Origin: Geotrypetes seraphini
Taxonomy: Eukaryota > Chordata > Amphibia > Gymnophiona > Dermophiidae
DNA: 64,000 nt
NCBI RefSeq assembly: GCF_902459505.1
Contig: NC_047096.1
Coordinates: 5,890,001-5,954,000, forward strand
Reading direction: 5' to 3'
The stretch's first letter is position 1; every line of letters starts with the position of its first letter. The translations under genes and the position numbers were made by a program. This document shows positions 45,061-57,000 of the stretch, in pieces. The notes under the pieces are model-generated. The model saw only the letters and a program-made list of their open reading frames with translations. It was not told the DNA's origin and did not search any database.

Positions 45061-46260
45061 AAAAAAAAAAAAAAAAGAGAATATTTGCACTTGTCTACCT
45101 ATAAGGTCAGGTCTACTGGCATAAAGGATGTCAAAAAAATGGAGCCACCCAATTGGCTGCCAGCTGCACCTACTGGCTGCAACATCTGTGGGACTTTCTT
45201 GCAAGGCACCAGCAGCGCAGGTGCTGTAGAGCATGAGAGACAGAGAGAGAGAGGAACAAGCTTGTGTCGGTTTCCTGTTTCATATCTAGCAGAAGCAGCA
45301 GGAGCTGAAGAAACCGTTGAAGAGTAAGGCAGTCTCATGCAAGGCGGCAAGAGGCCCTTTTCTTGTCAAAACTTGGACAGCACCAAGCCCGGGCCCCTTC
45401 CAGGTCTGGAATAAAGTCCCATGTTGTTTCTAATGCACTGATGCAGTCTTCACATCTGCTGGTATGTGGCCTTGCCTTTGGGATGACTCTGGCTCCAGTT
45501 CTAGGGTTGGGAGGAAGGGGTTGAGGGCAGAGGGTTTGGTGAAATGTGGTACACGCTCGTGGATATGGAAAACGGAAGGTGTTAGGACACTGTCACTCTA
45601 AATGAGGGCCCTTCGCCTTATGCTGTATCTCTTGCAGTGTGCAAAGGAGAGATAAAGGCGGGGGGGGGGGGGGGGAAGTTGTGGGTTATGAAAAGCCTTC
45701 AGTAAAGAGTACCAGAGAGGCACAACTGCAGAATCTCATCAACCTTCACCAGTTTTTCATTTTAAGGAGCCGGGTTTGGTCATTCTTAGGAAGATGCAAG
45801 GCCTCAGGTAAATTTCATGGAGGTTGTGGGGGCAAACGGACAGAGTCGTAGCTGTTGTGAGCAGGAATGGAGAGAGATAGGAAGAGCGGACTCAACTAGG
45901 GGCCAGTCCGGGCTGTGTGTGAAAGGACTGAATGCGGAGACAGATCCACAGTTTGCTTTAGAGTTGACGTGAATGCCGTGAAGCTGGTTCTGAGGCATGT
46001 GGTTAGGGAACTGGAGGCGGAACGCAGCTTGTTCAGAACTCTGGCACCTCTACGGGCACATTTTTAAAGAAATGGCCCGCTTGCTTTCCACATCTGTACT
46101 TAATATGTGCCCCTGGGTCACCTTGCACTTAAGTCCGGGCTGCATTTGAGATCAAAAGCAGGAAAAAGGAAGACAAGACCCCCCCCCACGAGTGTAAAAT
46201 GGGATCCAAAAAGTAGAGAAGGGACTCCAAAACCCAACCTGCATTTGAGATCTGCATTTC
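45061..46260. other. Intergenic between HSD11B1 and TRAF3IP3, unassigned
   Basis: A G-run lies at about 45660-45676. An open segment 45136-45327 begins MEPPNWLPAAPTGCNICGTF but has no recognised homology. An upstream non-coding exon of TRAF3IP3 could lie here; nothing in the sequence proves it. Confidence 0.35.
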
Positions 46261-46261
46261 T

Positions 46262-46520
46262 CTAAGACACTGTATCTCAAACTGTGTGCCGTGGTACACT
46301 GGGGAGGAGGAGAGGTGCCGGTGCCCGCTGACTGCCTACAGGACATGCCTCTCATGGCGAGAGGCACATCCAGTAGGCAATCAGCGGGCGCAAGCACCTC
46401 TCTGGCCCTCTTCCCTGCTAGCACCCCCCACTGGCGTCTAAGGGCCCTTCTGGAGGGCCTTCGCGCATGCGCAGCAATCGACGTAATGACATCACACATG
46501 CACATGACATCATCATGGCG
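46262..46520. mobile_element. hAT-like fold-back fragment
   Basis: CACTGTATCTCAAACTGTGTGCCG resembles a hAT end. GTGCCCGCTGACTGCCTACA and GTAGGCAATCAGCGGGCGC form an inverted repeat around CTCTCATGGCGAGAG. The right end is not found. Confidence 0.4.
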
Positions 46521-46713
46521 ACATCTGCGCACTTCCGGGTGTAGTAAAAGTGAGCCAGGTATGGGACAATCAAGCCATTGTGACATCACTGATGAGGTTG
46601 GCTCTTATTGGTGAAATGAGGTATTATGACATCACAATGCCAGCTCTGGTTATCAGAGGCTGAGACTTTTCACACTATTTTTTTTATTCAGTTTTCTATA
46701 CTGTTCTCCCAAG

Positions 46714-46992
46714 TAGAGAATGACACGGGGACAAATTTTTCCCCGTCCTCGCGGGCTCATTTTCCCATCCCGTCCCCACGAGTTCTTTTCTGCCCCTGCC
46801 CCATTCCTGCAAGCTGTCGTCATCTGCACAAGCCTCAAACACTTTAAAAACATAAGTGTTCAAGGCTTGTGCGATTAAGGCACAGTTTACATGAATGACA
46901 AAGACAAAGGGACAAAGACAGCGACATAACTCACGGGGAAAGAATGGGAAAATTGAGTTCCTACAGGGAATTTGTCTCCGTGTCATTCTCTA
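46714..46992. mobile_element. Satellite-carrying MITE, nearly unit-free copy
   Basis: It starts TAGAGAATGACACGGGGACA and ends TCTCCGTGTCATTCTCTA. Only one partial unit (CATCTGCACAAGCCTCAAAC...) separates the sub-terminal blocks. This gives the basic structure without expansion. Confidence 0.85.
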
Positions 46993-47344
46993 CTCTACTG
47001 TATATCTTCCAGATCTGCAGCACAAGTATTTTAAGAGCTGGTCCTAGGGCACTGAGAGTCCCAACTGAGATACCCCTATCCGTCCTAGATCTCCAGCCCA
47101 GGAATATCACAGAGGAGGAGCAGTCACGGCCAAGGAGGAACCCAGTAAATGATGGCAGATAGAGACCCACACAGTTCATCCAATCTGTCTAACAAGGTGG
47201 CCAGAGCTGCACCCACCACTTTGTGCAGATGGTGGTGATTTCTGATTAAACACAGGTTGGAAATTTGCCATCATGACAATTAATTAATTAATGGCAGTTA
47301 AATACGATGCTGTATCAGGAAGGAGTAATCTCCGGGGGGGGGGG

Positions 47345-48165
47345 GGAATAGGGAAGGATCTAATGAAATGTAGAGGCCTCTGAAGGCAAATGTGAGGTGC
47401 TAGGGTCCACCTTGGGAGCCAGTGCCCAAGAAGAAGATCTGGGTGTCATTGTAGACAATACACTGAAACCTTCCACCCAAAGTGCGGCAGCAGCCAAAAG
47501 AGCAAGCAAGATTCTAGGAATTATTTAAAAAAGGGTTGGTAAACAAGACCAAGAATGTTATAATGCCTCTGTGACCTCATCTTGAATATTCTGATCAATT
47601 CTGATTGCTATATCTCAAAAAAGATATAGCGGAACTAGGAAAGGTTCAAAGAAGAGCGATCAAGATGATAATGAGGATGGAACTCTTCTCATATGAGGAA
47701 AAACTCAAGAGGTTAGGGCCCTTCAGCTTGGAGAAGAGACGGCTGAGGGGAGATGTGATTGAAGTCTACAAAATCCTGAGTGGTGTAGAACGGGTACATG
47801 TGGATCGATTTTTCACTCCATTAAAAATGACAAAGACCAGGGGACACTCGATGAAACTGCAGGGAAATACTTTTAAAATCAATAGGAGGAAATATTTTTT
47901 TCATTCTGGATCGCGTTGCCAGAATATGCGGTAAGAGTGGTTAGTGTAGTTGGTTTTTAAAAAAAAAGTTTGGACAAATTCTTGGAGGAAAAGTGTATAG
48001 TCTGCTATTGAGAAACCACTGCTTGCCCTGGGTCGGTAGCAAGGAATGTTGCTACTATTTGGGTTTTTGAGGTTTGTAACCAAGATGGGGCACCATGAAG
48101 ATGGGATACTTGGCTAGATACACCATTGATCTGACTTAGTGGGCCAATTCTTATGTTCTTATGAG
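47345..48165 (+). mobile_element. CR1-group LINE 3' portion
   Basis: It encodes EKLKRLGPFSLEKRRLRGDV, IEVYKILSGVERVHVDRFFT, KTRGHSMKLQGNTFKINRRK and YFFHS, then a stop-containing tail. The 3'UTR ends TTCTTATGTTCTTATG, the 8-bp repeat that marks CR1. The upstream part (47400-47620) continues ORF2 with stops. Confidence 0.8.
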
Positions 48166-48189
48166 AATCACTCGGAATTAGGTTGCCAC

Positions 48190-49735
48190 CGGCCTAGGTT
48201 CAGGTAACACTGAAAGGCATTCCTCCAGCCAGCCACAAGGTCTTACCCAACTGACAGACCAGAGATGTCACATGATCATTCTCACAGCATCAGAGGATTG
48301 TCAGATGAAGAGGAGAAGGAGGAGGAGGGAAGTCCTGCATGAACATTTCAAGTTGTATTTTCTTTGATTTTTTTTTTGACACACGAAGAATTTTGTCAAA
48401 CAGCCAAGAAACTCTGACGGGTACAGATTGCAGTTAAGACACATACAATGAAGAAAGAGGGAAGAAAAAAATCATTTTCAAAGATCATACATGAATCGTA
48501 AGGCGACAAAAGAGAAACTCGGGCTTCAGGTCATGTGTGTGCTGTCACACGACCTTCAAACAACATATCCCATGCTCCAAGCAAAGTCGTGCAACCTGTT
48601 GAGTTTGTTCTACTTTACACAAACAAAAGAAGGAAACTCATGAGATTCCAACAGGGTGAAACCAATGAAGTGAATTTCTGCCCTTCAGCTGATGCGAAAA
48701 TGCCATTTCTGGTGAGGACGGTGCTGGTTAGCTTAGCATGCAGGGTGGAAGGGGTAGGAGTTGGTGTAAAGAGTCCAAAGTCCAAAATTGCCAATTCTAT
48801 ACTTGTAATTTTGAATGTAGGTTTTCTGTAATCCGCTCCATACTGCAGCAAAAAAGTGGATTATAAATCTTGAAGTTATAGTCAATCAGGAGATACCCTT
48901 GGAGCAATGTTAGCTGTCAAAAATGGGAGTTCTTTATCCGTATTAACGTTGATGAGGGCAGGTTCCACTATACAATAAGCTAAGTGTTGCCTTCTTAACA
49001 TATAACAGTTATCTTGCATATAATTGATCTAATGAATTGCAGTCAATGCATGTTTTAGGAACACATTTCCAGTTTTATTTACTTATAGTGATATAGTCAT
49101 AATCATAAATTAATCAAAATAGATCAATTAATAAGTATTTTAGGCACATGCACGTTATGCACTTTACAATTTTGAGTCCACATATTTATTGCATTACAAT
49201 TCAAAATGAAATCATAATTTAGTTTTGTTTACACACACGTAGGTATTATCTATTTTTTATTAAAAAAAAAAAAATTATAAAAATATTTCAGATTAGTAAT
49301 TAATTAAACTAAGTAATTATTAAATTGATCAAAATAAATAAAGTATAAGTTTTTTAGTGGTAGGGGGTGGTGGACATAAATGATTACAACAGTATACAAG
49401 ACAGGAACCTGGAGTGGTAGATATCATAAGAGGTTCCAAAGATTGAAGTCTGTATAATTTATGATATTTCCACCACCATTTTTCTCAAACACTTTAACAC
49501 TCAATTAGGATTGTGATTGAATTACCTTTTTTAAATATCCATAATAATATTTTGATTTACATTTTTTAATTTAGATATTATGGTGGTGTTCATTTTTTAA
49601 TTTGAATGGAGCTAGTTCCGATGATTTGATAACTTTATATATTCAATAAATTATCTTCCCTTTATCTAATTTGGTTAAAAATGGGAGGCACTGCAGGTAT
49701 AAACGTCATAGCTGGAATGTAGAGTTAATTAACTA
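48190..49735. other. AT-rich intergenic DNA with one L2-like tail
   Basis: An L2-like tail lies at 48805-48872 (TTCTGTAATCCGCTCCATAC...AAAGTGGATTATAAATCTTG). From 48900 to 49700 the sequence is strongly AT-rich without recognised features. Confidence 0.4.
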
Positions 49736-49739
49736 GAGA

Positions 49740-50090
49740 TGCTCCCAAGGAGAGGTGGGGAATTTTATGTATTTATGGAGTAAACTGAGCTCTGGAACAA
49801 CCTTACCTCCCCTCTTCGGAACTTGAGCTCTCTCCAAGTTTTCCGCAAACATCTGAAAACCTGGCTTTTCTCAAAAAATGTAAGTCTCCCTTCAACTTAG
49901 GAATCAAGGAAACTCTTATATCTTGGCATCCCAAGTCCTCTAAATTTTCTTCACACTTCTACTTCTAACCCTCTGTTGTAGTTCCTTCCTATTTCTCCTA
50001 CTGTAAACCGCGTCGAGCTCTACGAACGTGGAGATGATGCGGTATACAAACCTAAGGATTAGATTAGATTAGATTAGATTAGTAATTGTA
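49740..50090 (+). mobile_element. L2-like LINE 3' end with ATTAG repeats
   Basis: It encodes LWNNLTSPLRNLSSLQVFRK and HLKTWLFSKN, then stops. The 3'UTR includes TAAACCGCGTCGAGCTCTAC and ATGATGCGGTATACAAACCT, then (ATTAG)n at 50059-50084. A tidy 5'-truncated copy. Confidence 0.75.
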
Positions 50091-50263
50091 GGTGCTCTGA
50101 GAGGCCACACTTCACATTACTTTAAGGAACGATGCAAATTAGGCTCCGAGAATGCCAGCCTACAATACATAGGTCTTGAGAAATGAAGCTCATCAAATAC
50201 GTTGTAGGAGATTCCTTTGTATTGGATTATCTTAACACATTTGTGATGAGCTTTTGAGAGCTA

Positions 50264-50500
50264 TAGACTAATTTTTCCCCGTCTCCACGGGAACTCATTT
50301 TCCCATCCCGGCCCGCTAAGTTCTTTTCTTGTCCCTGCCCCTGTAAGCTCCGTCCTCATCTGCGCAAGCCTCAAACACTTTAAATTCATAAGTGCTCGAG
50401 GCTTGTGTGGTTAAGGCAGAGCTTACAGGAATTGGACAGGGACAGCGACAAAATTTGCGGGGACGGGACGGGGAAAAATTTGTCCCCGTGTCATTCTCTA
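50264..50500. mobile_element. Satellite-carrying MITE, short copy
   Basis: The left end is shortened (TAGACTAATTTTTCCCCG). The right end is complete (TTTGTCCCCGTGTCATTCTCTA, last 18 bases typical). One partial satellite unit lies between the blocks. Confidence 0.75.
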
Positions 50501-50879
50501 CTATGCACCTTCACCAGGTCATGCTTCCAAATCCTCTTGCCATGAGGCAGTACAAAAGGGTAGTTGGCGGTTGTTGATAACAACAACAACAACGGTGTGT
50601 GGAGTCAGCATTGGCTAGGATTACTGTTTATCTCCTGGACCTGGACTGGATTTTTAGGGATGTGTAGTAACCACACCTCCTAGTAAAAGCAAAGGTGCAG
50701 GTCCCATCATGCAATAGGGATAAGCCAGAACGGGCTCAGACAAGCCTATAGGACTTGGAGTCATTGTGAACTTGCTCTTCGTCTCACTGCTTTCTCTGTT
50801 TAGCTGAGATGGGAGTCAGCAGTTCCATAGGTACTGTATGTATCTTCACTGTCTTGTCCCCGTTCCAACCCCCTATCAT

Positions 50880-51470
50880 TCTTTAAGAAGAGAGGGAAGA
50901 ATCAGAGTATGAATGGGCCCAACCACTGACCCCAAGCCTTGCATTGAAGAATACTGGTGTAGAAGGACCATAATCGTTGTCATACTGGGACAGACTGGAG
51001 GTCCATCAAGCTCAGTATCCTGTTCCAACAATGGCCAACCCAGGTCACAAGTACCAGACAGAAACCCAAAGAGTAGCAACATTCCAGAGCTGAGATTGTG
51101 ATGTCAAAATGCCTCATTCCACCAATGCCTAAGAGCCAACCTCAGCAGTGATGTCACAATGGCTTGATTGTCCTATTCTTGGCTCACATAGGAATTGCCA
51201 TCCTGGGACAGACTGAAGGTCCATCAAGCCCAGCATCCTGTTCCAACAGTGGCCAACCCAGGTCCCAAGTACCAGACAGAAACCCAAAGAGTAGCAACAT
51301 TCCAGAGCTGAGATTGTGATGTCATAAAGCCTCATTCCACCAATGTCTAAGAGCCTAACTCATCAGTGATGTCACAATGGTTTCATATAAGAATCAGTCT
51401 GAATGGGCCCAGCCACTGACCCTCAAGCTTTGCATATAAGAATGCTGATGTAGAAGGACTGAGGTTGAGA
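50880..51470. repeat. Tandem duplication joining CR1-like tail and satellite sequence
   Basis: Two copies (about 50975-51170 and 51195-51375) each run from GGGACAGACTGGAGGTCCAT through CAACAATGGCCAACCCAGGT (CR1 3' tail, minus sense) directly into AGAGTAGCAACATTCCAGAG and GTGATGTCATAATGCCTC (satellite unit), then GTGATGTCACAATGG. They are bounded by a repeated GAATGGGCCCA...CCACTGACC...AGAAGGAC block (50915 and 51399). Confidence 0.75.
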
Positions 51471-51477
51471 TAGACAC

Positions 51478-51554
51478 TAAAGAATGATACGGGAATGTTT
51501 TCCCGCAGTTATCCGCAGGGACGGGGGCAAATTCTGTCCCCATGTCATTCTCTA
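51478..51554. mobile_element. Satellite-carrying MITE, deleted copy (77 bp)
   Basis: TAAAGAATGATACGGGAATG joins GGGGCAAATTCTGTCCCCATG and ends TCATTCTCTA. Only the two ends are left. Confidence 0.65.
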
Positions 51555-52144
51555 GCTCGCATAGATTCCTTGCAGTAAATTGCAGTATGTAAGACACTGT
51601 ATTGTATTGTATTTTATTCTTGAAGAGAAACGTTTATTTAATCTATACAAGGATGGAGAAATAATGGAGAAAGGACTGGGGAAATACTGTATATTAAGGA
51701 TCTGCTTCTTCTGAATGCCTGCTATGTTCAGTAGGATTGAGTCTCCCCAGCAGGTTTACAGAAAAGAAAAAAAAAACCCACCTCATAGTAGTGTTCCGAG
51801 TCGGAAGCGTGCCCCATGCGACACACCCTCTGGAGCTCTTATCCCGCCCACTGCATCACAGGCAATACAGTTCTGGAGCCCCTGCCTCCCTTGCGCCCTG
51901 TGCGGCCACACTGCTCGCATATAGCTTGCTGCAGCCCTGCACATACCAGTCTGGGTCCCTGAGATTTATAAGGGCTTTCTTTGAAAACCTGTCGAGAGAA
52001 GGAGGTCGGTGGTTCTTAGACCGTCCCCAATGGGAGATGTCATGAGAAGAACCAACCATTTCCCTCAAAGGTCGCTACTTCTTTCCTAATTCTGTCCTGG
52101 GAAGGTGGTTGAGGCCCTAGGTGGAAGTCCCCATGCTATGACAA

Positions 52145-52870
52145 TTAGAAACATAGAAACATGATGGCAGATAAAGGCCAAATGGCCCATCCAGTCTGCC
52201 CATCCGCAGCATCCACTAGCTCCTCCTCTTCCTATAGGCTTAGGCTCTTAACATTTGCATCTCCTCTTCCTATAGGCTAAGGCTCTTTACACCTGCATTG
52301 TGAGGTCATAGAGCTTATGGTTATAGAAACATGATGGCAGATAAAGGCCAAATGGCCCATCCACAGCATCCACTATCTCCTCCTCTCCCTATTGGCTAAG
52401 GCTCTTAACATTTGCATCTCCTCTTCCTATAGGCTAAGGCTCTTCACACCTGCATTGTGAGGTCATAGAGCTTTATTGTTATAGAAACATGATGGCAGAT
52501 AAAGGCCAAACAGCCCATCCATAGCATCCACTATCTCCTCCTCTCCCTATTGGCTAAGGCTCTTAACATTTGTATCTCCTCTTCTTATTGGCTAAGACTC
52601 TTAACACTTGCATTGTGAGGTCATAGAGCCTTATGGTTACAGACACATGATAGCAGATAAAGGCCAAATGGCCCATCCGCAGCATCCACTATCTCCTCCT
52701 CTCCCTATTAGCTAAGATTCTTTACACCTGCATTGTGAGGTCATAGAGCATTATGGTTATAGAAACATGATGGCAGATAAAGGTCAAATAGCTCATCCAG
52801 TCTGCCCACCCACTATCTCCTCCTCTCCCTAAGAGATTCCACATGCCTGGCCCATGCTTTCTTGAATTCA
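52145..52870 (-). repeat. Tandem array of a CR1 3' tail unit, about five copies
   Basis: AGAAACATGATGGCAGATAA recurs at about 52155, 52325, 52483, 52641 (variant) and 52761. Units of about 120-170 bp run through CCATCCACAGCATCCACTAT and GCTCTTAACATTTGCATCTC to GCATTGTGAGGTCATAGAGC. The last copy continues into the usual CR1 3'UTR (CTTGAATTCAGACACAG). Confidence 0.85.
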
Positions 52871-53640
52871 GACACAGTTTTGTGGGAGTTTTCACTTAAG
52901 ATGCACAAATTTAGAAAAATCAAGAAGGGAGACTTGGTGAAGAGGGGGTTAAACTCACTGGAGAAGTACCTTGATGTCTGAAAGGAGATCTGGGGGAGCA
53001 ATTGGGTGGATTTCCATGCAAGGAACGAATGTTTTGAGCTTCAGCAAGTATGGATTTCACAGGTGAACCCTTTTGTCTGTCAGAAAGCGTGCATGTTAAG
53101 GAAGGCAAGGAAGGGTACTGTTTCCCAAGGAATGTCTCATAAGAGGGTAGTAAAGCTAGAAACCCCAAGGCAGAGTGACTGCTGGATTGAACATTGTTTC
53201 CTCTCCCCCCCCCCCCCCCCAAAGCCAGGAAACATTATATAGTATGTGCTTCTCAAGGCATGTATATTTCTGTGGGGGAACGGGATGTTAGGATATAAGC
53301 AATGCATAGTGCTTAGACAACCCTCTCCAGAACCATGAACCAAATCAGACACTATGGCAGGGCCGGAGTTGGGGGGGAAGGGGGTTGGTGCCACCAGGGC
53401 AACTCCTCTAGACCCCAAAACTGAAGCATAAATCTCCTGGTCCTGCAAATTGCAGCACATATTCTGGGCCTATAAACTGACCCTTGGTTTGGGCAGACAC
53501 AAGAAGTCTCTCCCCAGGATCTTCTCTGGCTTACAGTCCAGTGCTAATTTACAACCTCTAAAAAATACCTCCAAGACAGACAAAATTTGACTGGGTGAAA
53601 TGACTCTTACATCATTCAAATAACAGGTTGTATTTCTCCT
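52871..53640. other. TRAF3IP3 upstream region
   Basis: A C-run lies at 53205-53220. No TATA box or GC island was seen. The first non-coding exon was not located. Two acceptor-like sites (CTGCTAATAG at 53652, CACCCATTCAG at 53681) lie just before the coding start. Confidence 0.35.
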
Positions 53641-53705
53641 TTCTGCTAATAGGAAACAGATTGCTAACGTCACCCATTCAGAGGTTTATCCACAAAGGAT
53701 AAACT

Positions 53706-54035
53706 ATGATCAATAAGGGTTCCAGATCACCCCGGCATCATCCTTCAGAGAGCTACGACGACAAACGGGACCGAAGGCTAGCGACCCACGAGATCCTGCG
53801 AGGCCGCGTCAACGTGACCTCGTGTCGCCACGTGGGCAAATCTGTGAGCAAAGACCGCAGGAGCCAAGCCGGGAGCCCTCGGCTGCAGGAATTTTTCAAG
53901 AGGAGAAATCTGACCGCGGAGGATGAAGGAAGGAAAATCCGATTACTTTGCAGGACTCTGAAACCCCCTAGCCATGAAGGTGTTCTCAGAGACACGGCAG
54001 GATGGACGTTTCTGAGACCCACAGTAGTCCAAAAG
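53706..54035 (+). CDS. TRAF3IP3: TRAF3IP3 coding exon 1
   Basis: 110 codons starting MINKGSRSPRHHPSESYDDK and containing RGRVNVTSCRHVGKSVSKDR and PRLQEFFKRRNLTAEDEGR. The N-terminal MI and the basic RRNL block match human. The donor is AAAAG|GTAAGA. It ends in phase 0. Translation past the donor is intronic. Confidence 0.9.
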
Positions 54036-57000
54036 GTAAGAAAGCTCCCCGACAGATTCTACTTAACTTACATGGAATCTATTGAACTGAAAGGCAATTA
54101 TATGTGATGCATGTCAGAAGAATCAGTACCAGACCAAGTCACTTGTTGGCTATGGATACGAATAATCAGTAGTTAAGAAATGTTTCTGCTGTCTTCGAAT
54201 GATTAGATCTCAACCATCATTAAATATTCTTATTCATTCGCTCGTTATTCCATGCTTGAATCACAGTAATTCACTATACGAAGGAATCACTAAGAAGGAA
54301 ATAAAACGTCTTCAAATTATTCAAAACACGGCCATTAAAATTATTTCAAAAGCACCTCTTTTGATCAATGCTCACTGGCTTCCTATAGATCATCGAATTT
54401 CCTATAAAATAATGTTGCTGACTTACAAGACCAAAACTTCCGGCCAACCTGATTTCATTAACAGACTATTAAACCCCCATCCCCCCCCCCATCGTACTTT
54501 GCGTTCATCTAATCAAAACTATCCATCCCCTCTTTAAGATACATTAACACTATACGCACTAGCATTTTTTCTGTCACGACCCCTACCATCTGGAATTTAG
54601 CACCAAATTATATAAGAGAAATTACATCCCTTGATAAATTTAAAAGTAACTTGAAGGCTTTTCTTTTTAAAGACGCAATAGGTGTATAATAGTCCTTCTA
54701 AGGACGGTAATGGAAATCTGTTCCTTGCCATTTTTTAATCATTTTAGCTTATCTTACATTATTCTAGACCAGTGGTCTCAAACACGCGACCCACGGGCCG
54801 CATGTGGCTCTCCAGATTTTATTTGCAGCCCGCAGTCTGGACTGGATCATTATCTTCCTTTTGGAGCAGCAGCGTGTCTGGCCGGCTCGTTCCGTTCAAA
54901 GCCGCGGGTTGGCGGATCCTTGCGCTATCCACGGAAGAGCCAGCCAGACACGCTGCTGCTCCAGTGGCGTACCAAGGGGGGGGGGGCGGTCCACTGTTCT
55001 CCCTAGAGTGCGGCTCATCTAGAGCAGTGGTGCCCAACCTGCTTCCCTTCCCTTCTCAGGCCGGCACCGTGTTATTTGATCTCCCTGCTTCTCTTCAGGG
55101 CCGACCAACTCTCGCCGCCCGACGTCAGTTATGACGTCGAGAAGACGTTCTGGCTAGCCAATCGCTGCCTGGCTTCCTGGAACGTCCTTTCCGACGTTAG
55201 AATTGACGTTGGGCGGCGAGAGTTGGTCGGCCCATGGAGAAGAGAAGGAAGGAGATCTCGGCCTGTTCCCGATGGCGGCAGCAGCCTCTTCCCCAGCGGC
55301 GGTGGCATGGGGGAGGGCAGGAAGGAAGGAAGAAAGAAAGAAGGGGGGATAGAGAGCCAGAAACAAAGCAAAAAATGACACAGAATCAGAGAAAGACAGA
55401 CATAGAAAAAGAAAGAAAAAGTTGGGGGAGGGAATGAGGTCTGGAGGAGAGGAAGCATACAGGAGACTGAAAGAAGGGAAGAAATATTGGATGCACAGTC
55501 AGAAGAATAAAGTGCAATCAGAGACTGATGAAATTACCAAACAAAGGTAGGAAAAATGATTTTATTTTCAATTTAGTGATTGAAATGTGCCAGTTTTGAG
55601 AAAGAAAAGATATTAAACTTTAAATGTGAGTGCTGCAGAAAAAATAGAGTACTTGGAGGGCCGCAGAAAAAATAGTTAATGTCTTATTAAAGAAATGACA
55701 ATTTTGCATAAGGTAAAAATCTTTATAGTTTATATATCTTTCCTTTTAACTGTTAAAGGAAAGTTTTATAAACTATAAAGAGTTTAACCCCATGCAAAAT
55801 TGTCATTTCTTTAATAAGACATTAACTATTTTTTTCTGCGGCCCTCCAAGTACCTACAAAGCCCAAATGTGGCCCCGCAAAGGGCTGTTCTAGACTATTT
55901 ATATTTTTGTTCCCCTTCCTTTTGTTTTGGTTCTTCTCCCCCTCTTTCTCTTTATACAAATTGTATTTCTGCCCTTCTCCATGTTGTATCGGTAAGTTAA
56001 AGTTTGTCAGTGCGTTTGATTGTTTGTAATTTGTTTTTTAATGTACGTTCTTTTTATACTTTGTTTTTATATTATGTAAAACCGCTTTGAATTTTAATAA
56101 GGCAGTATATCAAACTTTTAAATAAACCTGAAACCTAAACCTGGTTTTTCCATAGGTTAACCTTTCAGGCCTTTTTCCCCCCCCTTCTCATTATTCTCAG
56201 CTATCCTTGGATACCAGCAAGTCCCTCTTCTGTTATCAACAAGCCCCACGCTCACTGAATGACATTTCCCGGAGCTTAAACGTTCATTCCTGTGACAGAT
56301 CTAACATGCAGCCCATCACCAAAGAAGTTCCGAAACGAGACAGAGGTAAAGTCGGCTTCATGTTCCGTTGCGAGACATCTTGTGGTCTTAAGACTAGGAG
56401 CCGGGCAACTGAGATCTCAGTAAAAACAACATTCAGATAGCCTGCGGTCACAGCGAAGATTTTTTAAGTTCCCCTGAACTAACGCTGGGTTTTACTAAGC
56501 CGCGGTAGAGGTTTCTACCGCAGCCCCGGAGCACTAAATGCTCTGACACTGCTCAGAAGCTCATAGAATGCCTATGAGTGTCGGAACATTTAGCGCTCCG
56601 GGTCGCGGTAGAAACCTCTACTGTCCTTAGTAAAAGGAGCCCTAAGTTTACAGATTCTGACTTTGGGGTCTTTTTACAAAGCGGTGGCAACACGCGCTTA
56701 CTGCAAGATAAAATCCACTACCGTGGGGAGCACTCAGGAATTCCGTGGTAGTACTGGCATCTGCGCATGCTTAGCGCGTGAACCCTTAGGTGCATATTTT
56801 ATAAATGGCGTCTCAATTGTAGGTGGCAGTAGGGCATGCTACCACTGTCTAACCAGCCAATCAGGACACACGTTTGGGTTTTTTTTTTTTTTTTAAAACA
56901 CCCTGAGGCAGGCCGTCTACACCGTAGGCATCTGTCGCAGTTGAGGGAGATGCATAGGGATTCTTAAGCTCGCACAATGGCTAGGCGTGGATATGGTTTC

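Noticed and set aside
45136-45327. Possible exon starting MEPPNWLPAAPTG
   Set aside because: No homology recognised and no convincing acceptor-donor pair. Mentioned only as part of the unassigned region.
48535-48831. Open frame of 98 codons (alternative start)
   Set aside because: The end overlaps an L2-like LINE tail, and the rest shows no family resemblance or splice context.
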